This document shows positions 1 through 9,480 of a stretch of 64,000 bases of DNA, in pieces. Both the position numbers and the translations under genes were made by a program. The first letter of the stretch is position 1. The number at the start of each line of letters is the position of its first letter. Where the stretch lies: the NCBI GenBank assembly GCA_028716365.1, contig JAQUPZ010000011.1, positions 93,065 to 157,064 of the forward strand, written 5' to 3'. Origin of the DNA: Kiritimatiellia bacterium (GTDB lineage: Bacteria > Verrucomicrobiota > Kiritimatiellia > UBA8416 > YA12-FULL-48-11). A model generated the notes under the pieces. That model was not told the origin of the DNA. It saw only the letters and a program-made list of their open reading frames with translations, and did no database searches.

Positions 1-2
1 CG

Positions 3-1418
3 AAACCGGTGTTCCTCTCCGAATACGGTATCGGCAGCCTGATGAATGCGATCCGAGAGTTGCGGTATTATGAGCAATACGGTGCTAATCCCGAGTGGGA
101 TGACTTCAAGTTTCTCCAGCAGACCGAGGAGAAACTCGCCGCCGACTGGAAACGGTTTGGGATGGAGGGGGTTTATGCGTTTCCGGAGGAGATGCTACGC
201 GCGAGTCAACAACTGCATTGTCGTCAAAGGCTGCTTGGGTTCAATCTGATCCGGTCGAATCCCAAGATCTGCGGATTCAATCTGACAGGACTTTTGGACC
301 ACGGCTACACGGGCGAAGGCCTCTGGACATTTTGGCGCGAGTTTAAACCCGGTATCATGGAGGCGTTACAAGACGGGTGGGCGCCGTTGCGCTGGTGTCT
401 GTTTGCCGCACCGATGCACGCCTACGTGGGGCGTCCACTGAAATTGGAAGCGATTCTGGCGAACGAGGATGTGCTCGCGCCGGGAACGTACAAGGCGCTG
501 TTGCGCGTGGTCGGACCCAACGGGATCGCGTGGGCAGAGAAGCGAGATATTGTGATTCCACAGCCAGCGGCCGGCGATGACGGCCCCTTTGCCGTGCCGG
601 TGTTTTCGGGCGATGTGACGCTTTCCGGACCGGCAGGACAATACCTGTTCGCCGCCACGATGGAACATGGCGGTGCGCCTGCAGGCGGACGCTTGACCTT
701 CCATTTGAGTGAGCTGCCCACTATAGCACCGGTCGCGGTGGTGGTGTCGCAAGTGGATGTCCGTGTGCAAGAATGGTTGAAGACCCGGGGCCTGACCGTG
801 ACACCTCTGGAGTCGAAGCAAGTAGTCGCACGTCAAGTGATACTGGTCGGAGACTGGAACGATGCCAACGTCCAGCCGAAGATTCGGAAAGACCTGTTGC
901 AGCGCGTAGCACGGGGCAGTGTTGCTGTGTTTCTCAAACCGGGCGCCTTCAAGAAGGGAAGTGACATCGTGGGGTGGCTGCCGTTGAAGAATAAGGGGCG
1001 TCTGACCAGTTTCCACGACTGGCTCTACCACAAGGAATGCGTTGCCAAGAAGCACCCATTTTTCAACGGATTACAACCAGCGGGCATCATGGACTGGGAT
1101 TACTATGGTCCCTTGATCACCAGGCAATTCTTTGAAGGACAAGACACCGCCGAGGACATCGCAGCGACGGCGTTTGTGATCTGCCATAACAGCCGACCAG
1201 ACGGTTATGCCGCGGGCACAATGCTCGGTGTTTACCGGTTTGGCTCGGGCAAGATAATCTTGAATACGTTTAATATTCTCGACAACGTGGATAAGCATCC
1301 CGCCGCGGACAGGTTGCTGATGAACATGATCAACTATGCGGCGCAGGAGATTGACAAACCTCTCGCTAATCTGCCTACGGATTTTGACAAACAGTTGAAA
1401 GCAATCGGATATGAATGA
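3..1418 (+). CDS. Glycoside hydrolase family 2-like protein, C-terminal part (5' truncated by window)
   Basis: The frame is open to the left edge, so the N-terminal sugar-binding, Ig-like and most of the TIM-barrel domains lie outside the window. The first visible residues, K-P-V-F-L-S-E-Y-G, match the GH2 strand that carries the catalytic nucleophile Glu. The barrel end runs to about visible residue 125. An Ig-like domain follows (about 135-235) and then an alpha/beta domain with a trimerisation-like or glutamine-amidotransferase-like look (about 240-455). No export signal can be judged. It probably hydrolyses a beta-galactoside or related linkage outside the cytoplasm. GH2 is fairly sure from the motif; the substrate is unknown. 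It is followed by a 190-bp gap and then a sulfatase, consistent with a shared glycan target. Confidence 0.65.
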   Translation, partial: KPVFLSEYGIGSLMNAIRELRYYEQYGANPEWDDFKFLQQTEEKLAADWKRFGMEGVYAFPEEMLRASQQLHCRQRLLGFNLIRSNPKICGFNLTGLLDHGYTGEGLWTFWREFKPGIMEALQDGWAPLRWCLFAAPMHAYVGRPLKLEAILANEDVLAPGTYKALLRVVGPNGIAWAEKRDIVIPQPAAGDDGPFAVPVFSGDVTLSGPAGQYLFAATMEHGGAPAGGRLTFHLSELPTIAPVAVVVSQVDVRVQEWLKTRGLTVTPLESKQVVARQVILVGDWNDANVQPKIRKDLLQRVARGSVAVFLKPGAFKKGSDIVGWLPLKNKGRLTSFHDWLYHKECVAKKHPFFNGLQPAGIMDWDYYGPLITRQFFEGQDTAEDIAATAFVICHNSRPDGYAAGTMLGVYRFGSGKIILNTFNILDNVDKHPAADRLLMNMINYAAQEIDKPLANLPTDFDKQLKAIGYE

Positions 1419-1609
1419 TCAGCAGTGAAAGAAATCACCTGGATTAACCTGAAGATTTCACAAGAATTCGTGTATTTCTGATATGGCTTTCCTGCTGATG
1501 TTTACATGCTGTTTTCTTTGCAATATTTCTGTATATTTCCCGTTGATTGAATAAGCATCGGTTAATTACCAGAATTTGTTTTTTCAAAACCATGGCAAAG
1601 GGTGAATAG

Positions 1610-3070
1610 ATGAAGATTCTGACTCGTCGTAATTTTTTAAAATTGTCCAGCATCGGAATGACTGCAGTATCTTTACCGCAAATACTTCTGGCTGAAAAGA
1701 AAAAGGCGCCAAATGTGATTTATATCTTTGCAGATCAGTGGCGTGCTTCTGCTACCGGTTATGCAGGTGATCCGAATGTCAAGACACCTAACCTGGATCG
1801 TTTGGCAAAAGAGAGTGTTAATTTTGAAACTGCGGTTTCTGTGTGTCCTGTGTGTACACCATACCGGGCGGCGCTTATAACCGGCCGGTATCCCACCACG
1901 ACCGGCATGTTCCTTAATGATATCTTTCTGCCCGACAGTGAACTGTGCATGGGCGAGATTTATAAGTCTGCAGGTTATGAAACTGCATACGTTGGAAAAT
2001 GGCATTTGGATGGACATGGCCGCAGTTCGTATATCCCGCCTGAACGACGACAGGGTTTTGATTACTGGAAGGTAGGTGAGTGCGATCATAATTATCCGAA
2101 GTCACATTATTACACCGGAAATTCTTCTGAGAAACAATATTGGGAAGGTTATGATGCTTTCGCACAGACGAAGGACGCACGGCAGTATATTTGTGATCAT
2201 GCCAAAGGAGAAAAACCGTTCCTTCTGGTTATTTCTTATGGAACACCACATTTCCCACATCACACCGCACCGAAGGAATACATGGATATGTATCCGCCTG
2301 AGAAATTAAAACTGGCGCCCAATGTTACTGAAGGAAAAAAAGTGGCGGTTCTGAAAGAATTGCCAGGCTATTACGGTCATTGTACGGCACTCGATAAGTG
2401 TATTGGTGAAATTGTGGAGACCATTCAGAAGACAGGTATAACTGAAAATACCATACTCGTCTTTACATCTGATCACGGAGAGATGATGGGGGCACAGGAT
2501 GTCCGACCTTACATGAAACAGGTGCCGTGGGATGAATCCATTCGCGTACCTTTCCTGCTTCGTTATCCGGCAGTTCTCGGTAAGACCGGGCGGGTTGTTA
2601 AAACTCCGATCAACACGCCGGATATTCTCCCGACATTGATTGCGCTTTCCGGTATTGAAATACCAAAAATGATAGAAGGTGAGGACCTTAGCGGTTTGAT
2701 CAGGAGCGGCGGGGAAAATTCTGAAAGGGCTGCGCTGATCATGAGCGTGTCTCCATTCATTCCCGACCTGAAGGAATACCGCGGGATTCGTACGAGCCGT
2801 TACACGTACGTGAAAACTGTGGATGGTCCGTGGCTCTTGTACGATAACCAGGCTGATCCTTGTCAGATGAATAATCTTGCCGGGAAGCCGGAACAGGCTG
2901 AGGTACAAAGGAAACTGGATAATAAACTTCAGGAAGAGTTGAAAAAAATCGGTGATGATTTCAAACCACGACAGCATTACCTGGATAAATGGGGCTACAA
3001 GGTGGGCAAGGGCGGTCATATTTCTTATTTGCCCGGCGCCGAAGTACAGGGGCCGGGGATGAAGAAATAA
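1610..3070 (+). CDS. Tat-exported sulfatase, cysteine type
   Basis: A 486-residue sulfatase that should hydrolyse a sulfate ester on a glycan. The N-terminus carries a twin-arginine signal (RRNFLK at 6-11, then a hydrophobic stretch), implying folded export. The sulfatase signature C82-T-P-Y-R86 supplies the cysteine that becomes formylglycine. The D42-Q43 metal-site strand and a later T-S-D-H-G motif fit the alkaline-phosphatase fold. G-K-W-H near residue 127 is the usual active-site block. The D-H (rather than D-N) second metal motif resembles the choline-sulfatase/iduronate-2-sulfatase side of family S1. It is first in a run of three sulfatases. No formylglycine-generating enzyme or anaerobic sulfatase maturase is visible, so maturation must be encoded elsewhere. 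The ATG follows a weak GGTGAA box. Confidence 0.93.
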   Translation: MKILTRRNFLKLSSIGMTAVSLPQILLAEKKKAPNVIYIFADQWRASATGYAGDPNVKTPNLDRLAKESVNFETAVSVCPVCTPYRAALITGRYPTTTGMFLNDIFLPDSELCMGEIYKSAGYETAYVGKWHLDGHGRSSYIPPERRQGFDYWKVGECDHNYPKSHYYTGNSSEKQYWEGYDAFAQTKDARQYICDHAKGEKPFLLVISYGTPHFPHHTAPKEYMDMYPPEKLKLAPNVTEGKKVAVLKELPGYYGHCTALDKCIGEIVETIQKTGITENTILVFTSDHGEMMGAQDVRPYMKQVPWDESIRVPFLLRYPAVLGKTGRVVKTPINTPDILPTLIALSGIEIPKMIEGEDLSGLIRSGGENSERAALIMSVSPFIPDLKEYRGIRTSRYTYVKTVDGPWLLYDNQADPCQMNNLAGKPEQAEVQRKLDNKLQEELKKIGDDFKPRQHYLDKWGYKVGKGGHISYLPGAEVQGPGMKK

Positions 3071-3076
3071 AGAATA

Positions 3077-3112
3077 CCCTCACCCTAGCCCTCTCCCCTC
3101 AAAGGAGAGGGG
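3077..3112. repeat. Palindromic REP-like repeat (CCCTCACCCT... class), left copy
   Basis: Reads CCCTCACCCTAGCCCTCTCC followed by an inverted AGGAGAGGGG arm, so it folds as a hairpin just after the first sulfatase. It is matched in inverse orientation at 3487-3522 on the other side of the small DUF559 gene and by a variant at 38221-38270. It may also act as a transcription terminator. Confidence 0.7.
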
Positions 3113-3137
3113 AAAATGTAGAAGAATAGAGATTTAT

Positions 3138-3530
3138 ATGCTGTCTGATAACAAATATTTGGCCCGTTCATTGCGGAAAAAAATGACATGGGCAGAAAAA
3201 GCGTTGTGGTTACATCTTCGGGATCGAAAGTTGGTAAGAACAAAATTCCGACGACAACAACCGTTTGGTCCTTATATTCTGGATTTCTATTGTGCAGAAC
3301 GGAAATTAAGTGTTGAAATAGATGGAGGACAACATGATTTTCCAGATCAGAAGATACATGATCTAAAACGTAACAATTATTTAGAGAGCAAAGGTGTGAG
3401 AGTCTTACGTTTCTGGAATAGTCAGATAATGGAAAATATAGAAGCTGTCTTGACTAGGATCAAGAGTGAGTTAGAAAAGATCGATTCCTCTCCCTTGAGG
3501 GGAGAGGAACAAGGTGAGGGTGAAAAGTAA
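3138..3530 (+). CDS. DUF559-type endonuclease-fold protein
   Basis: A 130-residue cytosolic protein of the DUF559 family, which has a PD-(D/E)XK nuclease fold related to very-short-patch-repair endonuclease. Residues 10-115 contain the family blocks: an R-x-x-x-T-x-A-E-x-x-L-W-x-x-L-R helix, F-R-R-Q-Q-P-F-G-P-Y-I-L-D-F-Y-C, then V-E-I-D-G-G-Q-H, and V-L-R-F-W-N. The last 14 residues (SSPLRGEEQGEGEK) are encoded by the palindromic repeat itself, so the repeat supplies the stop region. Its stop overlaps the ATG of the next sulfatase (TAATG). The gene interrupts an otherwise uniform sulfatase cluster and is bracketed by inverted repeats, which suggests insertion as a unit. Its biological role is unknown; nuclease activity is inferred from the fold only. 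Confidence 0.85.
   Translation: MLSDNKYLARSLRKKMTWAEKALWLHLRDRKLVRTKFRRQQPFGPYILDFYCAERKLSVEIDGGQHDFPDQKIHDLKRNNYLESKGVRVLRFWNSQIMENIEAVLTRIKSELEKIDSSPLRGEEQGEGEK
3487..3522. repeat. Palindromic REP-like repeat, right copy inside the 3' end of the DUF559 gene
   Basis: Reads CCTCTCCCTTGAGGGGAGAG and then AACAAGGTGAGGGTG. It is the inverted counterpart of 3077-3112. It is translated as the C-terminal tail of the DUF559 protein and abuts the start of the downstream sulfatase. Confidence 0.7.
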
Positions 3531-5227
3531 TGAATACTTCGTATAACAGGCGGAATTTCCTGAAGATGGTTGGATTGGGTGTGACTGCGACGATTCTGTC
3601 GTCGTGTAACAAAACACTGGGATGGAAGGGTGGTATTGCCGGCCAAAAGAAACCCAATTTTCTTGTAATACTCGTTGATGATATGGGGTTCTCTGACACA
3701 GGTTGTTACGGGGGCGATATCCGGACGCCGAACCTTGACCGGCTGGCGGAAAATGGCCTCAGGTTTACCAATTTCTACAACACCGGAAGATGCTGGCCCT
3801 CGCGGGCAAGTATTCTTACGGGCTACTATCCTCAGCAAATTCGTCGCGATGCGCTTCCCGGTATTGGAGGTGGTGCCCGTGGGATTCGACCAAAGTGGGC
3901 GCCATTGCTGCCGAAACTTTTACAGCCGCTGGGTTACCGGAGTTATCACTCGGGCAAGTGGCACGTGGACGGCAAACCGGTTGAACAGGGATTTGATAAA
4001 TCGTTTGACTATACTGACAGCGATTATCATTTCATACCGGAAACAAAAATGGCTGAGATTGAAAAACCACTGCAATCTGCCGGTTCTGAAGAAGGTTATT
4101 ACGCCAGTACTGCGATTGCTGACAACGCCATTCGCCAACTGAGAGAACATGCTGAGAAATATTCCGATAAACCTTTCTTTGAATATGTGGCGTTTACTGA
4201 ACCGCATTTTCCGGTGCAGGCTCCTAAAAGAGATATCGACCGTTACCGTGACGCGTATCTTAAAGGTTGGGACCAGGTACGGCAGGAACGCTGGAAGCGG
4301 ATGAAGGAAAAGGGGATCGTCAATTGCGAATTATCCAAGTTGGATTCTGATATCGTACCGGGCTGGAACCTGAAACCGGAACAATTACAAGAACGAATCG
4401 GACCTGGTGAAGCTGGTTTTGCTATCCCGTGGGATACTTTGACGGAAGAGCAGAAAAGATTACAGGCTACCAAAATGGCTGTTCATGCCGCCATGGTTGA
4501 CAGAATTGATCAGGAAATCGGCAGGATACTCGATCAACTCAAAACGATGAAAGCATATGACAATACAGTTATAATGTTTGCTTCAGATAATGGTGCAAGC
4601 GCAGAACAGATGATCAGGGGCGCCGGTCATGATAAGTCTGCTCCATTAGGTTCCGCAAAATCTTTTATCTGTCTTGGCCCTGGCTTTTCTTCCGCGGCAA
4701 ACACACCTTTACGGCTGCACAAGTCGTGGGTACATGAAGGAGGAATTTCCACGCCGCTTATTGTGCACTGGCCAGCTGGTGTTAAGGCGCAGGGCGAATT
4801 GCGCAATGACCTGGGACATCTTATTGATATTCCACCGACGCTATTGGAACTTGCAGGAGGAAAATGGCCTGAGAAATGGGAAGACCAGTCTGTCCCGAAA
4901 ATTCCCGGCAGGAGCCTTGTGCCTGCTTTTGTGAAAGATGGTACTATGAACCACGATTATCTCTGGTGGTATCATTGTGACAATCGTGCCATAAGGGTGG
5001 GTAATTGGAAACTTGTATCGAAAGGAAAAGAAGGACCGTGGGAATTATATGATATGAAGACCGATCGTTGCGAATCCTGCAACCTGGCTGACAAGTATCC
5101 GGACAAGGTCGGGGAATTGTCGGAAAAATGGACGCAAAGTACCGAAGAATTTCGTAAACTTGCTCTTGCTGATGGTGGAGGAATCCCTCAGCAACGGAAG
5201 AAAAAGAAGAAATCTGAAAATGATTAA
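3530..5227 (+). CDS. Sulfatase, Tat-exported lipoprotein, cysteine type
   Basis: A 565-residue family S1 sulfatase. The N-terminus combines a twin-arginine motif (RRNFLK, 7-12) with a lipobox (L-S-S-C26), so it is probably a Tat-exported lipoprotein. Metal-binding D50-D51, formylglycine signature C88-W-P-S-R92, G-K-W-H near 142 and F-A-S-D-N-G near 350 are all present, so it should be active once matured. It differs from its neighbours in length and signature context, so the three sulfatases probably attack different sulfate positions. The ATG overlaps the stop of the DUF559 gene, and the next sulfatase starts 3 bp after its stop, which implies cotranscription. The C-terminus is Lys-rich (KKKKK) with no added domain. 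Confidence 0.93.
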   Translation: MNTSYNRRNFLKMVGLGVTATILSSCNKTLGWKGGIAGQKKPNFLVILVDDMGFSDTGCYGGDIRTPNLDRLAENGLRFTNFYNTGRCWPSRASILTGYYPQQIRRDALPGIGGGARGIRPKWAPLLPKLLQPLGYRSYHSGKWHVDGKPVEQGFDKSFDYTDSDYHFIPETKMAEIEKPLQSAGSEEGYYASTAIADNAIRQLREHAEKYSDKPFFEYVAFTEPHFPVQAPKRDIDRYRDAYLKGWDQVRQERWKRMKEKGIVNCELSKLDSDIVPGWNLKPEQLQERIGPGEAGFAIPWDTLTEEQKRLQATKMAVHAAMVDRIDQEIGRILDQLKTMKAYDNTVIMFASDNGASAEQMIRGAGHDKSAPLGSAKSFICLGPGFSSAANTPLRLHKSWVHEGGISTPLIVHWPAGVKAQGELRNDLGHLIDIPPTLLELAGGKWPEKWEDQSVPKIPGRSLVPAFVKDGTMNHDYLWWYHCDNRAIRVGNWKLVSKGKEGPWELYDMKTDRCESCNLADKYPDKVGELSEKWTQSTEEFRKLALADGGGIPQQRKKKKKSEND

Positions 5228-5230
5228 AAA

Positions 5231-7021
5231 ATGAATATCAATAGACGTAATTTTCTAACCGGATTGGGTGTTAGTATTGCATCGTTGAGCATACCACCGT
5301 GGATAAAAGCGGCAGAATCAGATATAAAGCGACCTAATATCGTTGTTATTCTTTCCGATGACCAGGGTTGGGGCGATCTGAGCATTAATGGTAATATTAA
5401 TCTCGCTACGCCGAACATTGATTCTCTCTCGCGTGATGGAGCGTTGTTTGAACGGTTTTATGTTTGCCCGGTTTGTTCGCCGACCCGTGCGGAGTTTCTT
5501 ACAGGCCGATATCATCCCCGCGGTGGTGTTTATGGCGTCTCTACCGGGGGCGAACGGTTGAATCTGGATGAGAAGACAATCGCCGACAGTTTCAAGGCGG
5601 CTGGTTATGCAACCGGAGCTTTTGGGAAATGGCATAATGGCACGCAATATCCTTATCACCCCAATGCGCGTGGTTTTGAGGAATTCTATGGATTTTGTTC
5701 CGGCCACTGGGGAAGTTATTTCGCTCCGCCGCTGGAACACAATGGAAAACTTACGCGGGGGACGGGATATATCATCGATGATTTGACTGATCATGCAATC
5801 AAGTTCATTAAAGCAAAGAAAGATCGTCCGTTCTTCTGCTATGTTCCTTATAATTCGCCTCATTCGCCGATGCAGGTTCCTGATCGCTTCTATAAGAAAT
5901 TTGCCGATCTCGAATTGAAGATGCTTGGCAAAGGTCCAAAACCTGAGGACGTCACATTCACGCGCGCTGCCCTTGCCATGTGCGAGAATATTGATTGGAA
6001 TGTCGGGCGAATCCTGCAGAAGCTCAACGAGTTGAAATTGGCCGACAACACGATCGTGATTTATTTCAGCGATAACGGGCCGAACAGTGTGCGTTGGAAT
6101 GGCGGTATGAAAGGTATCAAGGGTTCAACTGATGAGGGCGGGGTACGGTCACCATTTACAATTCGCTGGCCGGGACATATCAAGGCAGGTGTACGTATTC
6201 CCCAGATCGCCGGCGCAATAGATTTACTGCCCACCCTGGCAGAATTGACCGGGATCCAGGTTGTCAGTCAAAAGCCGCTGGATGGGATTTCTCTCAAACC
6301 CCTGTTGCTGGGAAATAAAACCGACTGGCCGGATCGCATGATCTTCTCGCATTGGGCAGGAAGAGTCAGCGTGCGTACCCAGCGTTACCGGCTCGATAAT
6401 GGAAACAGATTATTCGATATGCAATCCGATCCGGAACAGGAAAAGGACATATCAGCGGAGGAGAAAGATGTGGCGGATCGGCTGTCGAAGGCTGTGGCTA
6501 AATGGAAGGAAGAAGTTTTGCCGGGTTTGGAGAACAAGGATCGCCCGTATACGGTGGGATATCCTGATTTTCCCATCACTCAACTACCAGCCCGTGACGG
6601 TATTCCGCACGGTAACATAGAACGCAGTGGCCGGGCACCGAACTGCTCATTCTTCCAGAACTGGATCAGTACGAATGACAGTATCACCTGGGATGTTGAA
6701 GTGGAAACACCAGGCAAATATGAAGCAGTTATTTATTACACTTGTCCAAAAGCAGATACAGGTTCGACCATTGAAATGAGTCTTAATGGCAGTCGTATCC
6801 AGGGAGTAGTGTCCGAGGCAAACGATCCGCCATTACTTGGTGCGGAACATGATCGCTTTCCTCGCAAATATGGCGAATCTTATGTAAAAGACTTCAAACC
6901 GTTACGGCTTGGTGTAATTGAATTTAGACAGGGGCGGGGACTTTTGACTCTGCAGGCTTTGAAGGTTACAGGTAAGACGGTCATGGATGTCCGATCGATC
7001 CTGTTGACGTTGATGAAATAA
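5231..7021 (+). CDS. Tat-exported sulfatase with C-terminal beta-sandwich domain
   Basis: A 596-residue arylsulfatase-type enzyme. RRNFLTG at residues 5-11 is a Tat signal ending near residue 28. D43-D44 metal ligands, C82-S-P-T-R86 (the classic C-x-P-x-R formylglycine signature), G-K-W-H near 133 and Y-F-S-D-N-G near 277 define the catalytic domain to about residue 440. The remaining 150 residues form a separate beta-rich domain with a W-D-V-E-V-E-T-P-G-K-Y-E-A strand typical of carbohydrate-binding-like modules appended to PVC sulfatases. It starts 3 bp after the preceding sulfatase. The substrate cannot be read from the sequence. Confidence 0.93.
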   Translation: MNINRRNFLTGLGVSIASLSIPPWIKAAESDIKRPNIVVILSDDQGWGDLSINGNINLATPNIDSLSRDGALFERFYVCPVCSPTRAEFLTGRYHPRGGVYGVSTGGERLNLDEKTIADSFKAAGYATGAFGKWHNGTQYPYHPNARGFEEFYGFCSGHWGSYFAPPLEHNGKLTRGTGYIIDDLTDHAIKFIKAKKDRPFFCYVPYNSPHSPMQVPDRFYKKFADLELKMLGKGPKPEDVTFTRAALAMCENIDWNVGRILQKLNELKLADNTIVIYFSDNGPNSVRWNGGMKGIKGSTDEGGVRSPFTIRWPGHIKAGVRIPQIAGAIDLLPTLAELTGIQVVSQKPLDGISLKPLLLGNKTDWPDRMIFSHWAGRVSVRTQRYRLDNGNRLFDMQSDPEQEKDISAEEKDVADRLSKAVAKWKEEVLPGLENKDRPYTVGYPDFPITQLPARDGIPHGNIERSGRAPNCSFFQNWISTNDSITWDVEVETPGKYEAVIYYTCPKADTGSTIEMSLNGSRIQGVVSEANDPPLLGAEHDRFPRKYGESYVKDFKPLRLGVIEFRQGRGLLTLQALKVTGKTVMDVRSILLTLMK

Positions 7022-7088
7022 CGGTAAGCCGGAATGTCAAACATAGGCATAACGGCAACTGACCACCGTGATCCGTCTTCGCAGGAGA

Positions 7089-7169
7089 CCCCGGACTTGG
7101 AGTCCGTGGGATGAATGCGGATTTTGCTACGCCGGATTCCGCGAAGAAACTGCGGGCTTTAGCCCGCAG
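7089..7169. repeat. Two short palindromic repeats between operons
   Basis: The 220-bp gap after the sulfatases holds two hairpins: CCCCGGACTTGGAGTCCGTG (7089-7108) and CTGCGGGCTTTAGCCCGCAG (7150-7169, 9-bp perfect arms with a 2-nt loop). Both resemble widespread intergenic palindromes. Either could end transcription, but there is no T-run. Confidence 0.55.
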
Positions 7170-7241
7170 AGCTTCATTATTTGAAAGAATGGATTGTTTG
7201 TCGAGAAAACGCTTATTGACTCTTAATTAAGGAGAACTGTC

Positions 7242-9464
7242 ATGGGATTAAGTCATTATAAACAATGTTTCGATGTTGCTCTTGGGAAACTTATTTCAAG
7301 GACTGCTTTTTCAACCATATTTCCGGTTGTATTTGTGGTCCTCTTTACTGCGGTCACGGGTTGTGAAACAACAGCGAAGGATACCGGCAAAGTACCAGAT
7401 GGAAATAGGATCGTAGCCAGGAATGATTATGATGTGAATACCGGAATACTGCCTGCAAAGATTCTCGGGCGACATTTCTGGAATATGTTGCATTATTCTC
7501 CGCCGCAATCATCACAGGCAAAGGCCATGGAGAAACATGTTTTGAAGGAACCCATGGTTCGCGATGCAGTTGCGGTCTATTCATTTTCGGACCTGCGCGC
7601 TGCAGGCAACGATAATCTCGCTGTCAGCGGCGAAAAACTTCTCAAGCTTCAACCTGACCCCCGCTTACCTTTCCTGATTTGCATGTCTGCAGGCCGTCCA
7701 CCGTTCCGCTGCATGGACGACTTCCGCGTTGACAAGAATATTTACGAAAAATGGAAACAGGAACATCCCAATTTCCTTGGTTTCTGGACTGGCGTCGAAT
7801 GGGACAATGAATATATTGGTCCCCTTAATAATGTGAAGAACGCGGAAGAATGGGCCCGTAAACATGGTTGTTCTGATACAGCCATTAAACGGATGCAGGA
7901 TGTTCTGGTACGTGCCCGCGTAAGTAAAGATGGTGCAACGGCCGGCCTGCGCGAATGTTACAATGCCCTGCGGCGATACTTTTTTGATGATCCCGAAAAG
8001 ATGGTCTTTCTGCGGGCCGGGTGGTGCTTTGATCATTACGCCTTGGAGTGGGGTGCAGGTTTGGCGGTCATGGAAACAACCAATACCGGCAACTATCGAC
8101 ACCAGCCGTCGCTGTTCTGCGTTCGTGGTGCGGCGCGGCAGTATGGCAAACCCTGGGAATGGTATATTGCCACGTACTATAATGGTTATGACAGCACCGG
8201 AAAACCGTCGGTTAACAACGAACCAAACTACCAGACAAAAACAAAATCCGATACGCCCGGCAGTGAAGAACATTCCGGGCCCGGGTATGGCATGTCGGTT
8301 TCATTGAGCCGGCGCGACAAATACCTGGCTTATCTGGCTGGTGCCAGTTTCGTCCAACACGAGGACTGGCCACGCGCCTACTGTCAACGCAAGGATGGGG
8401 ACCCCAAGGAATGGATTCTCTCGCCGCACGGTGAATCTATGAAGGAATGGTATGGTTTTATCGAACGGCACCCGGATCGCGGCGTGAGCTATGCGCCGGT
8501 GGCCCTGCTTTTGCCGTTCAACCAGGGTATGCCGCAGTGGGGTGGAAACCCGTGGTCGTTTTTTATGGTGGAACGTCCTGACAAGATGATTGATGCTTTC
8601 ATGTATGCAATTGCGCCATTTTCCCAGAACACGAAAAAAGGTAAAGAGGGATGTCTGTCAAACAGTGAATTTGGCGATGGGTATGATGTGCTTGTACCGG
8701 ATCCGCCCAGTGGACCAGTTCCATTGGCCAGGTTGTTGGACTACAAAGTCGCAATCTTGCTTGGTAAATATGATATTCAACCCGATTTAGCGGAACGATT
8801 GATGGAATATGTCCGAAAAGGGGGCACACTGGTGATCAACAGCCGGCAAATCGGTAACAGCCTCCCGCAGAAGTTTCTTGGCGTAAAACTGACAGGGAAG
8901 ACCGCCCCGGTTGAAGGCAATGTTTCTTCGTCGGCGGGCGGCGACGCCATTACTCTGGCCGAACCTTATGATTACGAGGCAGTCGAACTCTGCGGCGCCA
9001 AATCGTTGTGGACCGATGGAAAGGGCGGCGTCCTGGCGAGTGTGAATTGTTTTGGCCGCGGCCGGGTCGTGCTGACGACCGTGGATTTCATGGTGTCCCG
9101 TCAGTATAAAAATTTCGTTGGCACAACTGCGAAAATGCCTCTGGTCGAACTGCTGATGCGGCAGATCGTGAAGGAAGTGTTGCCGGTTGAGGTCAAGGGT
9201 GACATCGAATACGGTTTGAACAAGGTATCAGATGGCTGGTGGGTATATCTGATCAATAACAAGGGCGTGACGAAATACACAACGACCCCAGAGGAATTTG
9301 ATGTCGCAGAAACGGCAAGTGTGACTGTGAATATGCGGGCGTTACGGGTCACCGCTTTGCGCGAGTTACGGACAGGCGAACAAATTGTTGTCGACCGGAA
9401 CAGAAATACGTTCACGATCCAGGTAGGTCCCGGAGATATCCGTATTGTCAAAATCACATTATAA
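7242..9464 (+). CDS. Secreted glycoside hydrolase-like lipoprotein, unassigned family
   Basis: A 740-residue protein with a long N-region, a hydrophobic segment (about 22-38) and a lipobox T-A-V-T-G-C41, so it is predicted to be a lipoprotein. Residues about 60-450 look like a TIM barrel (for example G-F-W-T-G-V-E-W-D-N-E-Y). Residues about 470-640 resemble the Rossmann-like trimerisation domain of GH42-type enzymes (D-Y-K-V-A-I-L-L-G-K-Y... R-K-G-G-T-L-V-I-N-S). A beta-sandwich end follows. I do not recognise a named CAZy family, so catalytic residues are not assigned. A good AAGGAG site precedes the ATG. Context with sulfatases and a deacetylase-like gene suggests polysaccharide breakdown. 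Confidence 0.7.
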   Translation: MGLSHYKQCFDVALGKLISRTAFSTIFPVVFVVLFTAVTGCETTAKDTGKVPDGNRIVARNDYDVNTGILPAKILGRHFWNMLHYSPPQSSQAKAMEKHVLKEPMVRDAVAVYSFSDLRAAGNDNLAVSGEKLLKLQPDPRLPFLICMSAGRPPFRCMDDFRVDKNIYEKWKQEHPNFLGFWTGVEWDNEYIGPLNNVKNAEEWARKHGCSDTAIKRMQDVLVRARVSKDGATAGLRECYNALRRYFFDDPEKMVFLRAGWCFDHYALEWGAGLAVMETTNTGNYRHQPSLFCVRGAARQYGKPWEWYIATYYNGYDSTGKPSVNNEPNYQTKTKSDTPGSEEHSGPGYGMSVSLSRRDKYLAYLAGASFVQHEDWPRAYCQRKDGDPKEWILSPHGESMKEWYGFIERHPDRGVSYAPVALLLPFNQGMPQWGGNPWSFFMVERPDKMIDAFMYAIAPFSQNTKKGKEGCLSNSEFGDGYDVLVPDPPSGPVPLARLLDYKVAILLGKYDIQPDLAERLMEYVRKGGTLVINSRQIGNSLPQKFLGVKLTGKTAPVEGNVSSSAGGDAITLAEPYDYEAVELCGAKSLWTDGKGGVLASVNCFGRGRVVLTTVDFMVSRQYKNFVGTTAKMPLVELLMRQIVKEVLPVEVKGDIEYGLNKVSDGWWVYLINNKGVTKYTTTPEEFDVAETASVTVNMRALRVTALRELRTGEQIVVDRNRNTFTIQVGPGDIRIVKITL

Positions 9465-9480
9465 TAACGGGAGATGTTGC

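Noticed and set aside
366..1055. 229-residue antisense open frame
   Set aside because: A shadow of the GH2-like gene: no recognisable domain and complementary to good coding sequence.
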